Positions 1 to 7,178 of a DNA stretch of 11,766 nt are shown here, one piece after another. Where the stretch lies: contig CANJSR010000120.1 in assembly GCA_947476855.1 (NCBI GenBank), forward strand, positions 1 through 11,766. The letters run 5' to 3'. How positions within the stretch are numbered: the stretch's first letter is position 1; each line of letters begins with the position of its first letter. This DNA is from Acetobacteraceae bacterium. Lineage in GTDB: Bacteria > Pseudomonadota > Alphaproteobacteria > Acetobacterales > Acetobacteraceae. The translations under genes were made by a program, and so were the position numbers. The notes beneath the pieces are model-generated. The model did no database searches. It was not told the origin of the DNA and was given only the letters and a program-made list of their open reading frames with translations.

Positions 1-2
1 GG

Positions 3-134
3 CTCTCGTTCAGGGTGTGGGACGATTACGATGCTATCGTCGAGGCATGCGCAAGCGCCTGGAACTGGTTCATGGGCGAGCCAGGGCGTATTCGGTCGAT
101 CGGGGCCAGAGACTGGGCAACGGTCAGTGGTTAG
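3..134 (+). pseudogene. IS630-family transposase, C-terminal fragment
   Basis: The reading frame starting at base 3 runs without a start codon to TAG at 132-134 and gives about 43 residues. They contain WDDYDAIVEACASAW followed by RIRSIGARDWATV. From family knowledge this is the conserved last segment of IS630/Tc1-mariner-type transposases, where a YD..I..A...AWN helix is followed by SIG.RDWA.V before the stop. The catalytic part would lie before the window. Whether the rest of the gene exists upstream cannot be seen, so this may be the end of an intact copy or a fragment. A second, more decayed copy of the same tail follows directly, which favours a degenerate IS remnant. Confidence 0.6.
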
Positions 135-266
135 GGCGGTTGGTATAAGATGACTACGACGAGACTGTCGACGCCTTCGCAGAGGCCTAGAACCAGATCT
201 GGACCAGATTCAGTCGGTGGGGTCCAGAGATTGGGTAACGGTCAATATCTAAGTGGGCTGGTACAA
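21..266 (+). repeat. Tandem direct repeat (about 120 bases, two diverged copies)
   Basis: Bases 21-147 and 149-266 align along their length. Copy 1 has GACGATTACGA, CCAGAGACTGGGCAACGGTC and GGTTGGTATAA. Copy 2 has GATGACTACGA, CCAGAGATTGGGTAACGGTC and GGCTGGTACAA. The copies differ by many substitutions and a few short gaps, so the duplication is old. Both correspond to the 3' end of an IS630-type transposase and the bases just after it. Confidence 0.6.
149..252 (+). pseudogene. Second decayed copy of the IS630-type transposase tail
   Basis: Bases 149-190 read DDYDETVDAFAEA and then a TAG stop. After small length changes another frame reads SVGSRDWVTVNI and stops at TAA 250-252. This is the same YD...A / SIG.RDW motif order as in the fragment at 3-134, so it is a diverged copy of the same transposase end with a nonsense codon and a frameshift. 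It cannot encode a functional protein. Confidence 0.55.
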
Positions 267-358
267 TTATCAACGAGCCTGGACTTGGAACACAACTAAT
301 CCTTGCCTCCGCTCCATCGGTCACGACTCAAGCTCCTCGTTGCATTGGGGGTCCGGAG

Positions 359-1108
359 ATGGCGAACGACTATTGGTTGACCGACGAAGCCTTGGCAACG
401 ATCGGGCCGTCAATCCCGACAGGCTGGCGGGGCGTGAGGCCGGCGAGCAACAGGCGTGTGATCAGCGGCATCCTGCATGTCCGGAAGTACGGGTGTCGCT
501 AGCATGACTGTCCCGCAGTCTGCGGTCCCCTACAACCATCTACAACAGGTTCAACCGCTGGTCCAAAGCCGGCAGCTCGCAGGAAACATTCCTGCGGATC
601 ACTGCCTTGGATAAGGTCGATGCACTCTCAATCGATAGCACTACCAGCAAGGCCCACCGCTGCGGCGCCGGCGAAAAAGGGGGGGGCGGACGACAAAAAC
701 CCAGGCCGTGACAGACGCGGTCAGTCGTCTGATCGACTTCCATCTGTGCGCCGGACAGGCAGGCGATATCAGGTTCGAGATCCCTCAGCGGAGCCGCCTA
801 CCCGTGCCGGACCACCAGTTGGCCGACACCACCTATGACGATGATGCCTTCAGGGCGTTCCTGATTGGGCGCGAAGCGGTCCCGGTCATCCGCCCAAACC
901 CAACCCGCAAGCGGGTCCCAGCATTCGACGAAGCGCGCTCTACAAGCAAAGGAATGTCGTTGAACGTTGCTTCTCACACCTGAAGGATTGGCGGTGCGTG
1001 GCAACACGCTGCGACAAGCTCGCACGGAACTTCGCCGCTGCCGTCGCACTCGCCGATATCCTCATATGGTGGAAGAAGTTCAGACCGGAGCCTAAGCTAC
1101 CGCACTAA
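359..1108 (+). pseudogene. IS5-family transposase, frameshifted and dead
   Basis: This is a DDE transposase of the IS5 type, readable only by moving through three frames. ATG 359 begins MANDYWLTDEALATIGPSIP, typical of the family N-terminus, and reaches TAG near 503, where relatives have Trp. A frame change near 530 gives TTIYNRFNRWSKAG and the first catalytic Asp in LSIDSTTSKAHR. A second change at an 8-G run (679-686) gives RTTKTQAVTDAVSRLIDFH and the second Asp in LADTTYDDDAF. A third change near 935 gives YKQRNVVERCFSHLKDWR with the catalytic Glu, then AAVALADILIWW and a stop at 1106-1108. All three catalytic residues survive, but one nonsense codon and three frameshifts kill the gene. 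Its last 17 bases overlap the end of fabF, tail to tail. No clear terminal inverted repeats were found. Confidence 0.85.
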
Positions 1109-2354
1109 AGATGATAGATGCGTTGGTCCCACCGAAGCCGAAACTATTTGACAGCGCGCGGCGTATTTTTCGCCCTTGGGATGAGTTAGCCACGCGATCA
1201 ATCACAGTCTGTCTGCTAGGATGCTCGAGATTAAGTGTCGGCGGTGCAATTCCGTCACGAATTGCTAGGATGGAAAAGATTGATTCGATTGCGCCAGCTG
1301 CGCCCAGTAGGTGCCCAACAGCAGATTTCGTTGACGACATCGCCAGTCCTCTAGCAGCCTGACCGAAAAGGCGTTCAACAGCCTCCAATTCGAGATCATC
1401 CCCCAGGGGCGTCGACGTCCCGTGGGCATTCACGTACTGAATGTCATCAGGGCCCATGCGACCGTTCCTCATAGCCGCCTGCATTGACCGGAACGCTCCA
1501 TCATGACCTTCGGCGGGCGCCGTAATGTGGTACGCATCGCCCGACATTCCGTAGCCGGTTACTTCAGCATATATCTTTGCGCCGCGTCGCCGAGCGTGTT
1601 CTAAGTGCTCGAGAACCAACACACCTGCTCCTTCCCCCATTACAAAGCCGTCACGGTCTTTGTCCCATGGACGCGAGCCGGCCGTGGGTCGATCATTGAA
1701 CCCCGTAGATAGTGCGCGGGACGCACAAAAGCCTGCGATCCCGAGTTCACAAACCGCCGCCTCGGTCCCGCCAGCGACCATAACTTCGGCATCACCGAGC
1801 ATTATCAGCCGGGCAGCATCTCCAATTGCATGGACCCCTGTAGCGCAAGCCGTCACAGCCGAGTGATTGGGTCCTTTGAACCCGTACCTGATCGACAAGT
1901 GACCTGACGCAAGATTGATTAGTGCTGAGGGAATAAAAAACGGCGAGATCCTCCTAGATTTACCTTGAGCTATCAGTAATGCCGCTTCTGCTATTGTATT
2001 GAGGCCGCCTATACCGGAGCCGATCATAACGCCAGTGGCACAGCGGTCCTCTTCGGACTGAGGGAGCCATCCTGCATCCTCAACGGCCTCAATGCCAGCT
2101 ACCAAAGCCAGATGGATAAATCGGTCCATCTTCTTTTGATCCTTAAGCGGAATCCACTCTCCGATATCGAGCTTGTTACTTACCCTTGAGCCGCTTGGGA
2201 TCTGGCCAGCAATTTTGCATGGTAAATCTTTAGTCTCGAAGGACCGGATAGCCGTGATGCCTGACTCTGAGTTTATCAGGCGCCTCCAGACATGCTCTAC
2301 GCCCAAACCCAGAGGACACGCGATTCCCATGCCAGTCACGACCACTCGCCGCAT
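1092..2354 (-). CDS. fabF: Beta-ketoacyl-ACP synthase II (FabF)
   Basis: This enzyme condenses malonyl-ACP with acyl-ACP in cytoplasmic type II fatty acid synthesis. The 420-residue product has the normal KAS II length and order. The catalytic Cys170 lies in AVTACATGVHAIGDA, the catalytic histidines are His311 in NAHGTSTPLGD and His348 in KSAVGHLLGAAGA, and the C-terminal SNSFGFGGTNAS loop is intact. ATG 2354 (MRRVVVTGMG) is chosen because AAGGAGGG at 2364-2371 sits 9 bases upstream; a longer frame from 2423 would overlap acpP. The gene follows acpP after 28 bases, the usual acpP-fabF order, but no fabD, fabG or mltG is near. Base composition is visibly lower in GC than in genes right of 5300. 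The stop lies inside the end of the IS5 remnant. An ordinary housekeeping-type KAS II is much more likely than a polyketide synthase or NodE. Confidence 0.95.
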   Translation of the reverse strand: MRRVVVTGMGIACPLGLGVEHVWRRLINSESGITAIRSFETKDLPCKIAGQIPSGSRVSNKLDIGEWIPLKDQKKMDRFIHLALVAGIEAVEDAGWLPQSEEDRCATGVMIGSGIGGLNTIAEAALLIAQGKSRRISPFFIPSALINLASGHLSIRYGFKGPNHSAVTACATGVHAIGDAARLIMLGDAEVMVAGGTEAAVCELGIAGFCASRALSTGFNDRPTAGSRPWDKDRDGFVMGEGAGVLVLEHLEHARRRGAKIYAEVTGYGMSGDAYHITAPAEGHDGAFRSMQAAMRNGRMGPDDIQYVNAHGTSTPLGDDLELEAVERLFGQAARGLAMSSTKSAVGHLLGAAGAIESIFSILAIRDGIAPPTLNLEHPSRQTVIDRVANSSQGRKIRRALSNSFGFGGTNASIIFSAVA

Positions 2355-2382
2355 TGTCGACAACCCTCCTTGATTTCCAGGA

Positions 2383-2625
2383 TCAGCCAGCCTTCCCTTG
2401 CTTTTCGATATATTCAACCGCATCTTTCACGGTGGCAATGCGTTCAGCGGCATCCTCAGGAATTTCCACGTTGAAGGCTTCCTCAAACGCCATCACAAGC
2501 TCTACGGTGTCCAGACTATCAGCCCCTAGATCATCAATAAAGGAAGCTTCTAGGGTAACCTTAGCCTCTTCAACTCCCAAATGCTCAACAACGATTGCTT
2601 TGATCTTATTTGAAATTTCGCTCAT
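2383..2625 (-). CDS. acpP: Acyl carrier protein
   Basis: This is a small acidic cytoplasmic carrier that holds growing acyl chains on a 4'-phosphopantetheine arm. The 80-residue product matches the usual AcpP length of about 78. The attachment site is Ser37 in [19 protein letters not shown], followed by the helix III region [21 protein letters not shown], all closely AcpP-like. The start has GAAGGAG at 2637-2643, 11 bases upstream. It is the first gene of a two-gene unit with fabF. The ISAs1 remnant begins 163 bases upstream, so the promoter must lie in that short spacer or in the IS. Like fabF it is richer in A and T than the right-hand genes. The motif is housekeeping AcpP rather than NodF-like. 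Whether it is the only acpP of the genome or a second copy cannot be told here. Confidence 0.95.
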   Translation of the reverse strand: MSEISNKIKAIVVEHLGVEEAKVTLEASFIDDLGADSLDTVELVMAFEEAFNVEIPEDAAERIATVKDAVEYIEKQGKAG

Positions 2626-2738
2626 TAGTTCTATAACTCCTTCGGTAGGACTTTACTGGTTCCAGTTAGTTTGCCTCTGCCGGGGCGCGACACTGTTGAA
2701 CGTGCGCGGCGGCAGGCTTCTCTCAAGCCAATCGACGC

Positions 2739-2759
2739 GGGAGATAACATGATTCTCCC
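2739..2759. promoter_or_regulatory. Inverted repeat upstream of acpP
   Basis: GGGAGA (2739-2744) and TCTCCC (2754-2759) form a 6-base inverted repeat around 9 bases, about 115 bases upstream of the acpP start. A smaller one, GGCTT-N5-AAGCC, lies at 2715-2729. They sit in the only space left for an acpP promoter between the gene and the ISAs1 end. An operator role is a guess. I could not pick a convincing -35/-10 pair. Confidence 0.2.
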
Positions 2760-2788
2760 AGCTGAGAAAGGGCAAGGAGAGCTTTATA

Positions 2789-4043
2789 CAAGGCAATCGG
2801 GTAAAGGAATGCGTAACCGACGGCCGAAGTGCTGAATCTTTGCAGTCCCTCACTTCGCTTATGAGGGATCCCAATGGACATGGCGACACCAGACGATGGA
2901 GAAATTTTAGAGGTCACAGCCCTCCTGTTATATTCCAACAACTTACGAGACATCCACCAGCCCAGCGAAGTGATCTACCCACTCAAAGAGGTGCTGCTGC
3001 TGGCCCTGCTCGCCACCCTGACCGGTGCGGATGCGTTCACCGACATCACCCGGTTCGGCGAGAAGAAGCTGTCCCTGTTGCGCCGGCTTCGACCGCTCCG
3101 CGACGGCACACCGGCCCATGACCGGATCGGCGACATCTTCGCGACCCTCGATGCCGAACAACTTCAGCGCTGTTTCGTCGCCTGAGTCGCTTCGGTCACT
3201 GGCATCCCCACCGGCATGATCGCGATCCTTGGGAAGACTCTGCGCCGGTCGGGTCGCAAAGAGATAACCAAGCCCCGATCCACGTGGTGTCCGCCTTTGC
3301 CGCCCGCCAACATCTCGTGCTTGGGCACGGTAAGGTGGCGGACAAGGCCAACGAGATCATCGCAATCCCTAAACTGCCGAATATGCTCGCGATCGAGGGT
3401 GCGATCGTGACCATCGACGCCATGGGGTGCCAGCGCGGGATCGCGCGGACCAGACGCGACAATAAGTCCGACTACGTCCTGGCCCTGAAAGGCAACCAGG
3501 GTGCATTGCATACCGATGTCGAACTGCTTGTCGCGGAACAGAAGACCCGGGACTTCGCCGATACCAGGATCACCCGCGACACCATGGTCGATGGCGACCA
3601 CGGCCGTATCGAAACCCGCACCACAACGGGGCTCCACCCAGTCGATTGGCTCCAGAACCACCACGACTGGCCGGTTCTGGAAGCTGTCGTCATGGTCGAG
3701 GGCAGCCGCGAAACCAACGGGAAGATCGAGTATGAAACGCCGCTCTATCTCACATCCCTGGTCATGGTCGCGTCCCTGATGGGTCCGATCATGCGCAGTC
3801 ACTGGGCGATCGAGAACAGCCTGCACTGGGTCATGGACATGGTGTTCCGCGATGATGAGTGCCGGGTGCGAACCGACCATACGCCCGCCAACTTCACGAC
3901 GATCAAGCATATAGCTCGCAACTTGCTCCGAACCGCCGGTGGCAAGGACTCACTATGCCTGCGACGGAAAGTCGCCGCATGGGATGATGACTTTCTCACG
4001 GGCATCATCGCTCGGTGAAAAAAGCTTCACCCGATTCTCCTTG
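2789..4043 (+). mobile_element. ISAs1-family insertion sequence, inactive
   Basis: An imperfect inverted repeat brackets the transposase. The left end is CAAGGCAATCGGGTAAAGG at 2789-2807. The right end, read on the minus strand from 4043, is CAAGGAGAATCGGGTGAAGC, matching with a 2-base gap. The enclosed length of about 1255 bases fits the family, commonly 1.2-1.35 kb. No direct target duplication is visible: the flanks GCTTTATA (2781-2788) and AGGGATGA (4044-4051) differ. This suggests an old insertion or a later rearrangement at one side. The element separates the acpP-fabF pair from an IS630-type transposase whose reading ends at the right end. Confidence 0.7.
2874..4018 (+). pseudogene. 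ISAs1-family transposase, nonfunctional
   Basis: This is a DDE transposase of the ISAs1 (H-repeat-associated) family. The N-terminal part from ATG 2874 contains YPLKEVLLLALLATLTGADAF, FGEKKLSLLRRLRPLRDGTP and DAEQLQRCFVA, then stops at TGA 3183-3185 where relatives have Trp. The same frame continues with VASVTGIPTG and ILGKTLRRSGRKE; the family has IDGKTLRRS, so the first catalytic Asp is Leu here (CTT 3228-3230). A frameshift near 3270 leads to VVSAFAARQHLVLGHGKVADK, VTIDAMGCQRGIA with the second Asp, ALKGNQGALHTDVE, and RSHWAIENSLHWVMDMVFRDDE with the final acidic residues, ending at 4018. A stop, a frameshift and a lost catalytic residue make it certainly inactive. The C-terminal 244-residue frame is open but lacks the first third. 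Confidence 0.9.
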
Positions 4044-4675
4044 AGGGATGAGTCGAGGCTCGTGTAGGCGGGTACAAGTCAGGCTGCCTTGCTGGCCGAC
4101 CCTGGCTTCATCCTGCCACCAGCGTTCGATGGGCTGATCGCGCACCGCCGGCGGGGCGACGCTCGCCACGAGGGTTGTGCAGTTTTTTTATGCGTCTGCT
4201 GCGCGTCAGTATCCGCCTTGGGGTTTTGCGGACGCATCGAGATGTGGCTGAAGCGCATCGCCTTCAGCATCCTGCCGACGCTGCGCTCGTCCAGGAGCAC
4301 AAAGAACCGATCCAGGATACGGCGCCCGAGGTCCGACAAGCGCCAACGCACCAGACCGTCTTCCTCGAGGTCCGGACCTTGGCGGACCCAGGCCGCAAGT
4401 TGTGCTTTCTCTTCTGGGTTCAGCCTGGGTTCCGGATCACCCGCATGCGGCTGGTTCGACAGGCCGGCCACACCGCTTTCATTGTAGCGATGCAGCGAGT
4501 CACGCAACGTCTGCCGGTCCATACCGGTCGCACGGGCCGCATCCGTTCGGGTGGAACCGTCCATGACCATCGCCAGCGCCAAAAGCCGGCGGGCAACTTT
4601 CGCATCTCCCTTACGCGAGGCCAGCGCACGCAAACCTGCCGCGTCATGCTCCATCCGGGGGATCACGACCGTCAT
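4044..4675 (-). pseudogene. IS630-family transposase, 5' part only
   Basis: Reading on the minus strand from ATG 4675, the product has the IS630 N-terminal helix-turn-helix region: AGLRALASRKGDAKVARRLL, MDGSTRTDAARATGMDRQTL, HRYNESGVAGL, then a linker with EDGLVRWRLSDLGRRI and ERSVGRMLKAMRFSHISMRP. At a run of seven A residues (minus strand, 4185-4191) the frame must slip by -1 to continue as NCTTLVASVAPPAV and PIERWWQDEARVGQQGSLT, the stretch around the first catalytic Asp. After that only about 35 bases remain, with a further frame change, before the ISAs1 end. The C-terminal half is absent here. Upstream the frame runs unbroken into the IS1182 remnant, so the 236-residue open frame 4789-4079 is a chimera. 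Confidence 0.8.
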
Positions 4676-5093
4676 CGAACCGCCTCTTGCCCGGGCGCGC
4701 AACCGGGTGCCGTCGGTCACCACTTCGTCCAAGCTGATCAGGCCCTCGGCGATCAATGCCATCGGGCTCTGGGTCAGCAGGTGGTTCAACAGGCGACCGC
4801 TGCCGCTCGGAATTCCGACAGCATATCGTAGTTAACGGGGACGCGACCGGCCAGCCACCGGAACGCGGCGCGATGTTGGCAAAGGCGTCCGATCGCGCGC
4901 GCCGGACCGATGGGCTCAAGGACCGCATACAGCCAGATCGCCAGCAAGATGCCGGATCCGAGGCCGGGCGACCCAACAGATCGTCGCGCGCCTTGATCCG
5001 GGCGTGGACCGGGTTCAGGCCCAGGGTTGGGACGAATGCCCACACCAAGCGCGCGCGGTGATCGGGGGTAAACTGGCTGTCGAAATCGACCAT
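4676..5093 (-). pseudogene. IS1182-family transposase, N-terminal fragment
   Basis: From ATG 5093 the minus strand reads MVDFDSQFTPDHRARLVWAF, then LNPVHARIKARDDLLGRPASDP, the typical IS1182 N-terminus. A frameshift near 4955 continues with ILLAIWLYAVLEPIGPARAI, CQHRAAFRWLAGRVPVNYDM and LSEFR. A second frameshift near 4800 gives LLNHLLTQSPMALIAEGLIS and LDEVVTDGTRLRARARGGS, where the match ends exactly at the start of the IS630-type gene. The rest of the transposase, including its later catalytic residues, is missing. It is therefore an old IS1182 copy, frameshifted twice and interrupted by an IS630-type element. No inverted repeat was recognised upstream of 5093. Confidence 0.8.
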
Positions 5094-5330
5094 CTCCCAA
5101 CGGAGCTAAGGTCGATCCGGACGCAGCAGGCGAATGCCCTAGCTCAATACGAAGCACTCTTGGTTGTCCAGGACAGCGAAACCAGAAAGCACTGGCCACG
5201 CAAGTAGGAAACTACCATTTTAGGACAGAATGCCCGTCTGGGATTGGATCACACGCCCCTGCGCCCACCAGGACTACAGGCCTTCGCCGATGAGCGCCCC
5301 CGACGCCAGAGACTATCGCCCCCCAAAAGC

Positions 5331-5864
5331 TCAAACCGGCTCAGCCACCTTCGCGCTGCGCGCGTCCTGCGCCCGCTGCGCCGCTTCCCGGCGGGCGTCG
5401 AACTTCGCGAGCCGGCGATGCGGGTTCATATGCACCTGGTTATCCGGCATCCCCGGGTTCTTCTGCGACCCGGCCCAGCCATGCGCCGCGATGTCGAAGA
5501 TGACGCCCGACAGATCGAGGTGCTTGATCTCATACCCGTGCGGGTTGTTCGGATCGCCCATGATCCACTTCGCCCCCGCCGCACGCACATCGGCGCCCGT
5601 CTGGATCACGTCGTCCACCCAGAACCCGATATGATGCAGGCCGACGAAATCCTTGCCGGTGCCCTGCGACGCCTCATCGGTCTTAAAGTGCAGCAGCGCG
5701 AGGTTGACGACACCATCCGTCAGGAAGATGCCCTCGGCCAGTTCCCCGTCGATCTCGGCGACTTCCTCCAACCCGAGCGCATCCTTGTAGAACGCGGCGG
5801 TTTCCCACGGATCGGCGACGCTCATCGCCACGTGACGGATGCGACCCTTGGTCTTCGCTGTCAT
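5331..5864 (-). CDS. VOC / glyoxalase-fold protein
   Basis: This 177-residue protein is of the vicinal oxygen chelate superfamily (glyoxalase I, extradiol dioxygenases, epimerases, bleomycin-resistance proteins), soluble and cytoplasmic. Two beta-alpha-beta-beta-beta halves can be followed. The first is RIRHVAMSVADPWETAAFY (about 8-26) with the likely metal ligand His11. The second is GLHHIGFWVDDV (75-86) with His77/His78, ending in HGYEIKHLDLSGVIFDIAAH (109-128). A charged Arg/Ala-rich tail follows (about 149-177). ATG 5864 is preferred because GGAG lies 8 bases upstream and the VOC fold starts at residue 8; the frame could extend to 6107, but that part is not VOC-like. It is divergent from a 2-oxoglutarate dioxygenase gene, which hints at shared regulation. 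The substrate is not inferable; lactoylglutathione lyase, epimerase and ring-cleaving activities are all possible. Confidence 0.85.
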   Translation of the reverse strand: MTAKTKGRIRHVAMSVADPWETAAFYKDALGLEEVAEIDGELAEGIFLTDGVVNLALLHFKTDEASQGTGKDFVGLHHIGFWVDDVIQTGADVRAAGAKWIMGDPNNPHGYEIKHLDLSGVIFDIAAHGWAGSQKNPGMPDNQVHMNPHRRLAKFDARREAAQRAQDARSAKVAEPV

Positions 5865-5885
5865 GGCCTGGACTCCTTCCTTGTG

Positions 5886-5895
5886 GTTGCGCAAC
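5886..5895. promoter_or_regulatory. Palindrome in the divergent VOC/dioxygenase spacer
   Basis: GTTGCGCAAC is a perfect 10-base palindrome about 22 bases upstream of the VOC start, in the 241-base spacer (5865-6105) between two divergent genes. Further imperfect dyads in the spacer are GGCGCG-N8-CGCGCC near 5920 and CCCAC-N8-GTGGG near 5952. The palindrome could be a repressor site or part of a leader. There is no regulator gene alongside to support this. Confidence 0.2.
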
Positions 5896-6105
5896 GCCGC
5901 CCGGACCGTCTGTCTCGGCTTGGCGCGAGGCCTGCCGCGCCGGGTGATGGACCCCACCGCCGCGCGTGGGCCGTACCATAGGACCAGGGTTGGCTTGCGG
6001 CCAAGGGGTGGGTGATTTGCCACCAACCCCGCCCGGTGTTTCACTCCTCCCAGCGCCGTCAGGCCCAGCCCAGAATGCCGGACCAACAGGCCAGGAGGAC
6101 CCGCC

Positions 6106-7125
6106 ATGACTCCCTATCGGAAGATGATCACCGCCCCCGCCGCATGGACCAACCCCGGCATCGGCGGCAAGGCCGGACTGACGCACCGCCTGACGGCCGG
6201 CCAGTTGGCCGCCTTCGACAGCGTACTCGCCAAAACCCGGCACAAGAAGCCCCTGGAAGCGACCAGGCAGGACTTCGACCACCCGGAAATCAACGCCCTG
6301 AACGCTTGGCTCAACCAGACCATCCGCCACGGGCGCGGCGCCGTCCTGCTCTCGGGCGTCAGCCGGGAGACGCATTCCGAAGAAGACATGGAACGCATCT
6401 ACTGGGGCATCGGCGTCTCCCTGGGCAACCCCGCCGTCCAGAGCATGCTGGGTGAGCGCTTGGGCCATGTCCGCCACGTCAAGGACGATCCCGTCGCCCG
6501 CGGCTATCGCAGCAATGAGGAACTGACGCCACACACCGACTCCCACCGCATCGTCGGCCTGATGTGCCTGCAACGGTCCGAGACCGGCGGCCTCAGTCGC
6601 ATTGTCAGCAGCCTGGCGATCCACAACGAAATCCTGGCCACCCGCCCGGACCTGCTGGAACCGCTGTACGAAGGCTACCATTTCGCCATCGCCGAGGCCC
6701 AGTTCTCCGACAGGCCCGTCACCGACTTCAAGATTCCGGTGTTCTGCTGCCTGGATGACTTCGTTAGCTGTGGTTACGTACGATATTTCATGGTCGACGC
6801 CGCCCGCCTGCGCGGCGAGCCCCTACCGCCGCGCTTGGCCGAGGCGATCGACTATTTCGACTCGATCGCGGAGCGGGATGACATGAAGGCCGAGTTCCTG
6901 CTGGAGCCCGGCGAAATGCTGCTATGGCACAATTTCCAGATGCTGCACGCCCGCCGGTCCTACCAGGACTCACCGGAACATACGCGGCATCTGCTGCGTT
7001 TGTGGCTGAAGATCGAGAACGACCGCCCCGTCGCGTGGCAGATCCTGGAACGCGCGAAGATATACGAGCGTATCCACAGGGAACGCTTGGGCCGCGTGCC
7101 CGAAAGCGTGCTGGCGGAGGCGTAG
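6106..7125 (+). CDS. TauD/TfdA-family Fe(II)/2-oxoglutarate dioxygenase
   Basis: This 339-residue cytoplasmic non-heme iron oxygenase would couple 2-oxoglutarate decarboxylation to oxidation of an organic substrate. The facial triad is visible: His143 and Asp145 in ELTPHTDSHRIVGL, and His281 in LLWHNFQMLHARRSYQD. Arg298 in RHLLRLWL is the likely 2-oxoglutarate carboxylate ligand. The GRGAVLLSGV segment near residue 80 and EPGEMLLWHN near 268 are typical of the TauD fold. The start has AGGAGG 7 bases upstream. The length is somewhat above TauD (about 280), as in broader 'TauD/TfdA' annotations. It diverges from the VOC gene, so both may act on the same compound. The substrate is unknown: taurine, alkylsulfonates, aryloxyacetates and natural-product intermediates are all used in the family, and no transporter or sulfonate gene is nearby. 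Confidence 0.88.
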   Translation: MTPYRKMITAPAAWTNPGIGGKAGLTHRLTAGQLAAFDSVLAKTRHKKPLEATRQDFDHPEINALNAWLNQTIRHGRGAVLLSGVSRETHSEEDMERIYWGIGVSLGNPAVQSMLGERLGHVRHVKDDPVARGYRSNEELTPHTDSHRIVGLMCLQRSETGGLSRIVSSLAIHNEILATRPDLLEPLYEGYHFAIAEAQFSDRPVTDFKIPVFCCLDDFVSCGYVRYFMVDAARLRGEPLPPRLAEAIDYFDSIAERDDMKAEFLLEPGEMLLWHNFQMLHARRSYQDSPEHTRHLLRLWLKIENDRPVAWQILERAKIYERIHRERLGRVPESVLAEA

Positions 7126-7178
7126 GGGGACTCTCCCGAAGTCTCCGGGCGGATCATCCCAGATGGCGAGGGCTCTTG

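Noticed and set aside
253..507. 84-residue open frame as a real gene
   Set aside because: It lies across the IS630 remnant and the IS5 transposase start in a different frame, with no motif or ribosome site.
1092..2625. NodE/NodF-type specialised synthase and carrier
   Set aside because: ACP and synthase motifs are those of housekeeping AcpP and FabF; no other nodulation genes are present.
5331..6107. Longer 258-residue version of the VOC protein
   Set aside because: The extra 81 residues do not resemble the family and span the divergent promoter spacer; ATG 5864 has a good ribosome site.
5683..6681. Minus-strand open frame of 332 codons across the VOC start and dioxygenase
   Set aside because: It runs antisense through the dioxygenase and out of frame through the VOC gene, is Gly/Ala-rich and shows no family motif.
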